Origin: Chitinophaga barathri
Lineage (GTDB): Bacteria; Bacteroidota; Bacteroidia; Chitinophagales; Chitinophagaceae
Assembly: GCF_003807585.1 (NCBI RefSeq)
Contig: NZ_RMBX01000002.1
Coordinates: forward strand, 186,001-250,000
Reading direction: 5' to 3'
Length of the DNA stretch: 64,000 bases
The first letter of the stretch is position 1; the number at the start of each line of letters is the position of its first letter. Positions 62,940 through 64,000 of the stretch are shown here, piece after piece. The position numbers and the translations under genes were made by a program. The notes below the pieces were generated by a model. It did no database searches. It was not told the origin of the DNA and was given only the letters and a program-made list of their open reading frames with translations.

Positions 62940-63701
62940 TCATTTGTGGAACTGGTGGATACTTTCGCTGAGCAGCGGGTAGATCTGCGCCATGGAAGGG
63001 TAATTGGTGAGCAGGGACTCATGCAGGGCCATGGTCCGCTCGTCGTTGCGGATGGCCGGGCCGGTCTGCATACTTTCGGGCGGGTACTTGTCCAGCCGCT
63101 GGAACGTTTCCCGGATAATGGGGGCCAGCAGGGAGAAGTCCCTCCCCTCCTGCTCGCAATAGAATTTGGCGAGGGCAATGAGGTGATTGGTAAAATTGTT
63201 GCAGAATACGGCGCCCAGGTGCATCTGGAGGCGCTGCTGGGAGTTCACTACGGAAATGGATGCACTGATGCTCTGGCTGAGGGCCATCAGGCGTTTGAGC
63301 ACTTCATCGTTTGCGGCTTCCAGCAGCAAAGGTATTTCGGGGTAGTTTTTACTTTCTTTCCGGATGCTCTGGAGGGGGTACATCACCCCGGTGTTCACCG
63401 AAATGCGGGAGATCGCATCCATGGGCACCGCCCCGGCGGTATGTACCACAATACGCCGGCCCAGCCTCAGCTGGTCGTTCAGCTCCACGATCACATCGTC
63501 CCCTACGGCCAGCAGGTACACGTCCGCCTCCATATCTATATCTATCAGGTCATCCGACGGTTCGGCATGCAGCTGCTCCGCCAGTTCCCGGGCATGTTCC
63601 TTGTTACGGCTGATCACCTGTTTTACATGATGGCCGTGCAGTTTCATTAAATGACCGAAACAATGCGCCACATTGCCTGCTCCTATAATAACTATGTCCA
63701 T
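62940..63701 (-). CDS. Rossmann-like and DUF2520 domain oxidoreductase
   Basis: A 253-aa protein. The N-terminal half is an NAD(P)-binding fold (MDIVIIGAGNVAHCFGHLM, residues 1-19), and the C-terminal half is the DUF2520 helical domain (QRLQMHLGAVFCNNFTNHL). The plan is that of 6-phosphogluconate-like or ketopantoate-reductase-like dehydrogenases, but the substrate is not known. The ATG at 63701 gives the standard start. A 265-bp gap, with topA reading away, separates it from the window end. Confidence 0.87.
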   Translation of the reverse strand: MDIVIIGAGNVAHCFGHLMKLHGHHVKQVISRNKEHARELAEQLHAEPSDDLIDIDMEADVYLLAVGDDVIVELNDQLRLGRRIVVHTAGAVPMDAISRISVNTGVMYPLQSIRKESKNYPEIPLLLEAANDEVLKRLMALSQSISASISVVNSQQRLQMHLGAVFCNNFTNHLIALAKFYCEQEGRDFSLLAPIIRETFQRLDKYPPESMQTGPAIRNDERTMALHESLLTNYPSMAQIYPLLSESIHQFHK

Positions 63702-63898
63702 GATATGATTTTTGTATGCCCGGAACCTACAAGGTCCCAATTCCATGCCAACCGGCACAAAACATGGTTTTAATTTAACATGTAATATTACTGTCTTTCC
63801 GCCAATGGGAGATAATTATAATTAATACACGGTCGTTGCCTGCTGGATATCAAGTATTTAAGGGATTCTATTTTTTATATCAACCTACTTTTATATAC

Positions 63899-63925
63899 TT
63901 GCACAAATCGGATTTATAACTTTTG
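63899..63925 (+). promoter_or_regulatory. Candidate topA promoter
   Basis: TTG at 63899-63901 and TAACTTTTG at 63917-63925 resemble the -33 and -7 boxes, with one extra base in the latter. The predicted start is about 35 bases before the ATG. Confidence 0.4.
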
Positions 63926-63966
63926 TGCAAATTTTTGCGTAATCTTCGAAATAAAAGCAGGCGTTC

Positions 63967-64000
63967 ATGGCTAAAAATCTCGTGATTGTTGAGTCCCCGG
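63967..64000 (+). CDS. topA: DNA topoisomerase I, first 11 codons
   Basis: The last 34 bases read MAKNLVIVESP, the conserved start of the TOPRIM domain of bacterial topoisomerase I, with the Glu in VESP. The rest lies outside the window. It relaxes negative supercoils. The 265-bp space upstream carries a promoter-like motif. Confidence 0.88.
   Translation, partial: MAKNLVIVESP

Overview
The window is chromosomal DNA from a Bacteroidota bacterium, most likely a Chitinophagaceae (Chitinophaga-like) relative. The grounds are moderately GC-rich coding DNA, -7 boxes of the TAnnTTTG type, few Shine-Dalgarno sequences, many small lipoproteins, and families largely restricted to Bacteroidota (DUF4954, DUF2851, a eukaryote-like class Ia ribonucleotide reductase). 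No rRNA or tRNA gene was recognised. No complete insertion sequence, prophage or CRISPR array was seen.

Layout. 1-7.2 kb: the end of a large unknown protein, then glmS, a beta-helix protein (DUF4954) and the DNA glycosylase tag. 7.3-9.6 kb: an RlpA-like protein and a di-heme MauG/MbnH-like lipoprotein coupled to an MbnP-family lipoprotein. 9.7-15.4 kb: a minus-strand operon for non-phosphorylative L-fucose catabolism (transporter, mutarotase, dehydrogenase, lactonase, second dehydrogenase, diketo acid hydrolase) with an unknown lipoprotein built into it. 15.5-17.1 kb: a VanX-like dipeptidase and a DUF1080 protein. 17.2-22.3 kb: a minus-strand D-galactonate (De Ley-Doudoroff) operon. 22.3-25.5 kb: a HAD phosphatase fused to a HerA-like ATPase, an orphan barstar and an unknown protein. 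25.8-29.5 kb: an AT-rich foreign island with four genes: a PD-(D/E)XK (sce7726-type) protein convergent with a Beta-protein (sce7725-type), XRE-ImmA/IrrE and DUF6932 operon. It is a defence or toxin-antitoxin candidate.

29.6-34.2 kb: leuCDBA. 34.4-35.9 kb: a helical-repeat protein. 36.3-40.0 kb: a cobalamin riboswitch followed by nrdB and nrdA. 40.1-42.2 kb: an ORF6N protein, a membrane protein with a GspG-like domain, and rluF. 42.2-46.3 kb: a three-gene cassette of zinc metallopeptidase, MBL-fold hydrolase and an unknown protein. 46.5-53.7 kb: a thioredoxin-like protein, a TrmH-family methylase, AsmA, SdpI, a phosphodiester glycosidase, lipA and an outer-membrane protein. 53.9-55.9 kb: osmC and a DUF2851 gene, convergent. 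Each carries at its 3' end a long near-perfect hairpin with a shared 34-nt loop. 56.0-58.9 kb: a SAM-I riboswitch with terminator, an array of palindromic repeats, then a gamma-synthase gene and homoserine dehydrogenase. 59-63.7 kb: paired lipoproteins, maf, a UbiA-type prenyltransferase, kdsC and a DUF2520 protein. The window ends in the first codons of topA.

The observation most likely to be new is the pair of hairpins at 54299-54615. Their outer arms differ completely between copies but stay self-complementary, while the loop and inner stem are conserved, in the same orientation relative to each host mRNA. The 25.8-29.5 kb island, the metallopeptidase/MBL cassette and the repeat array inside the SAM-regulated leader come next.
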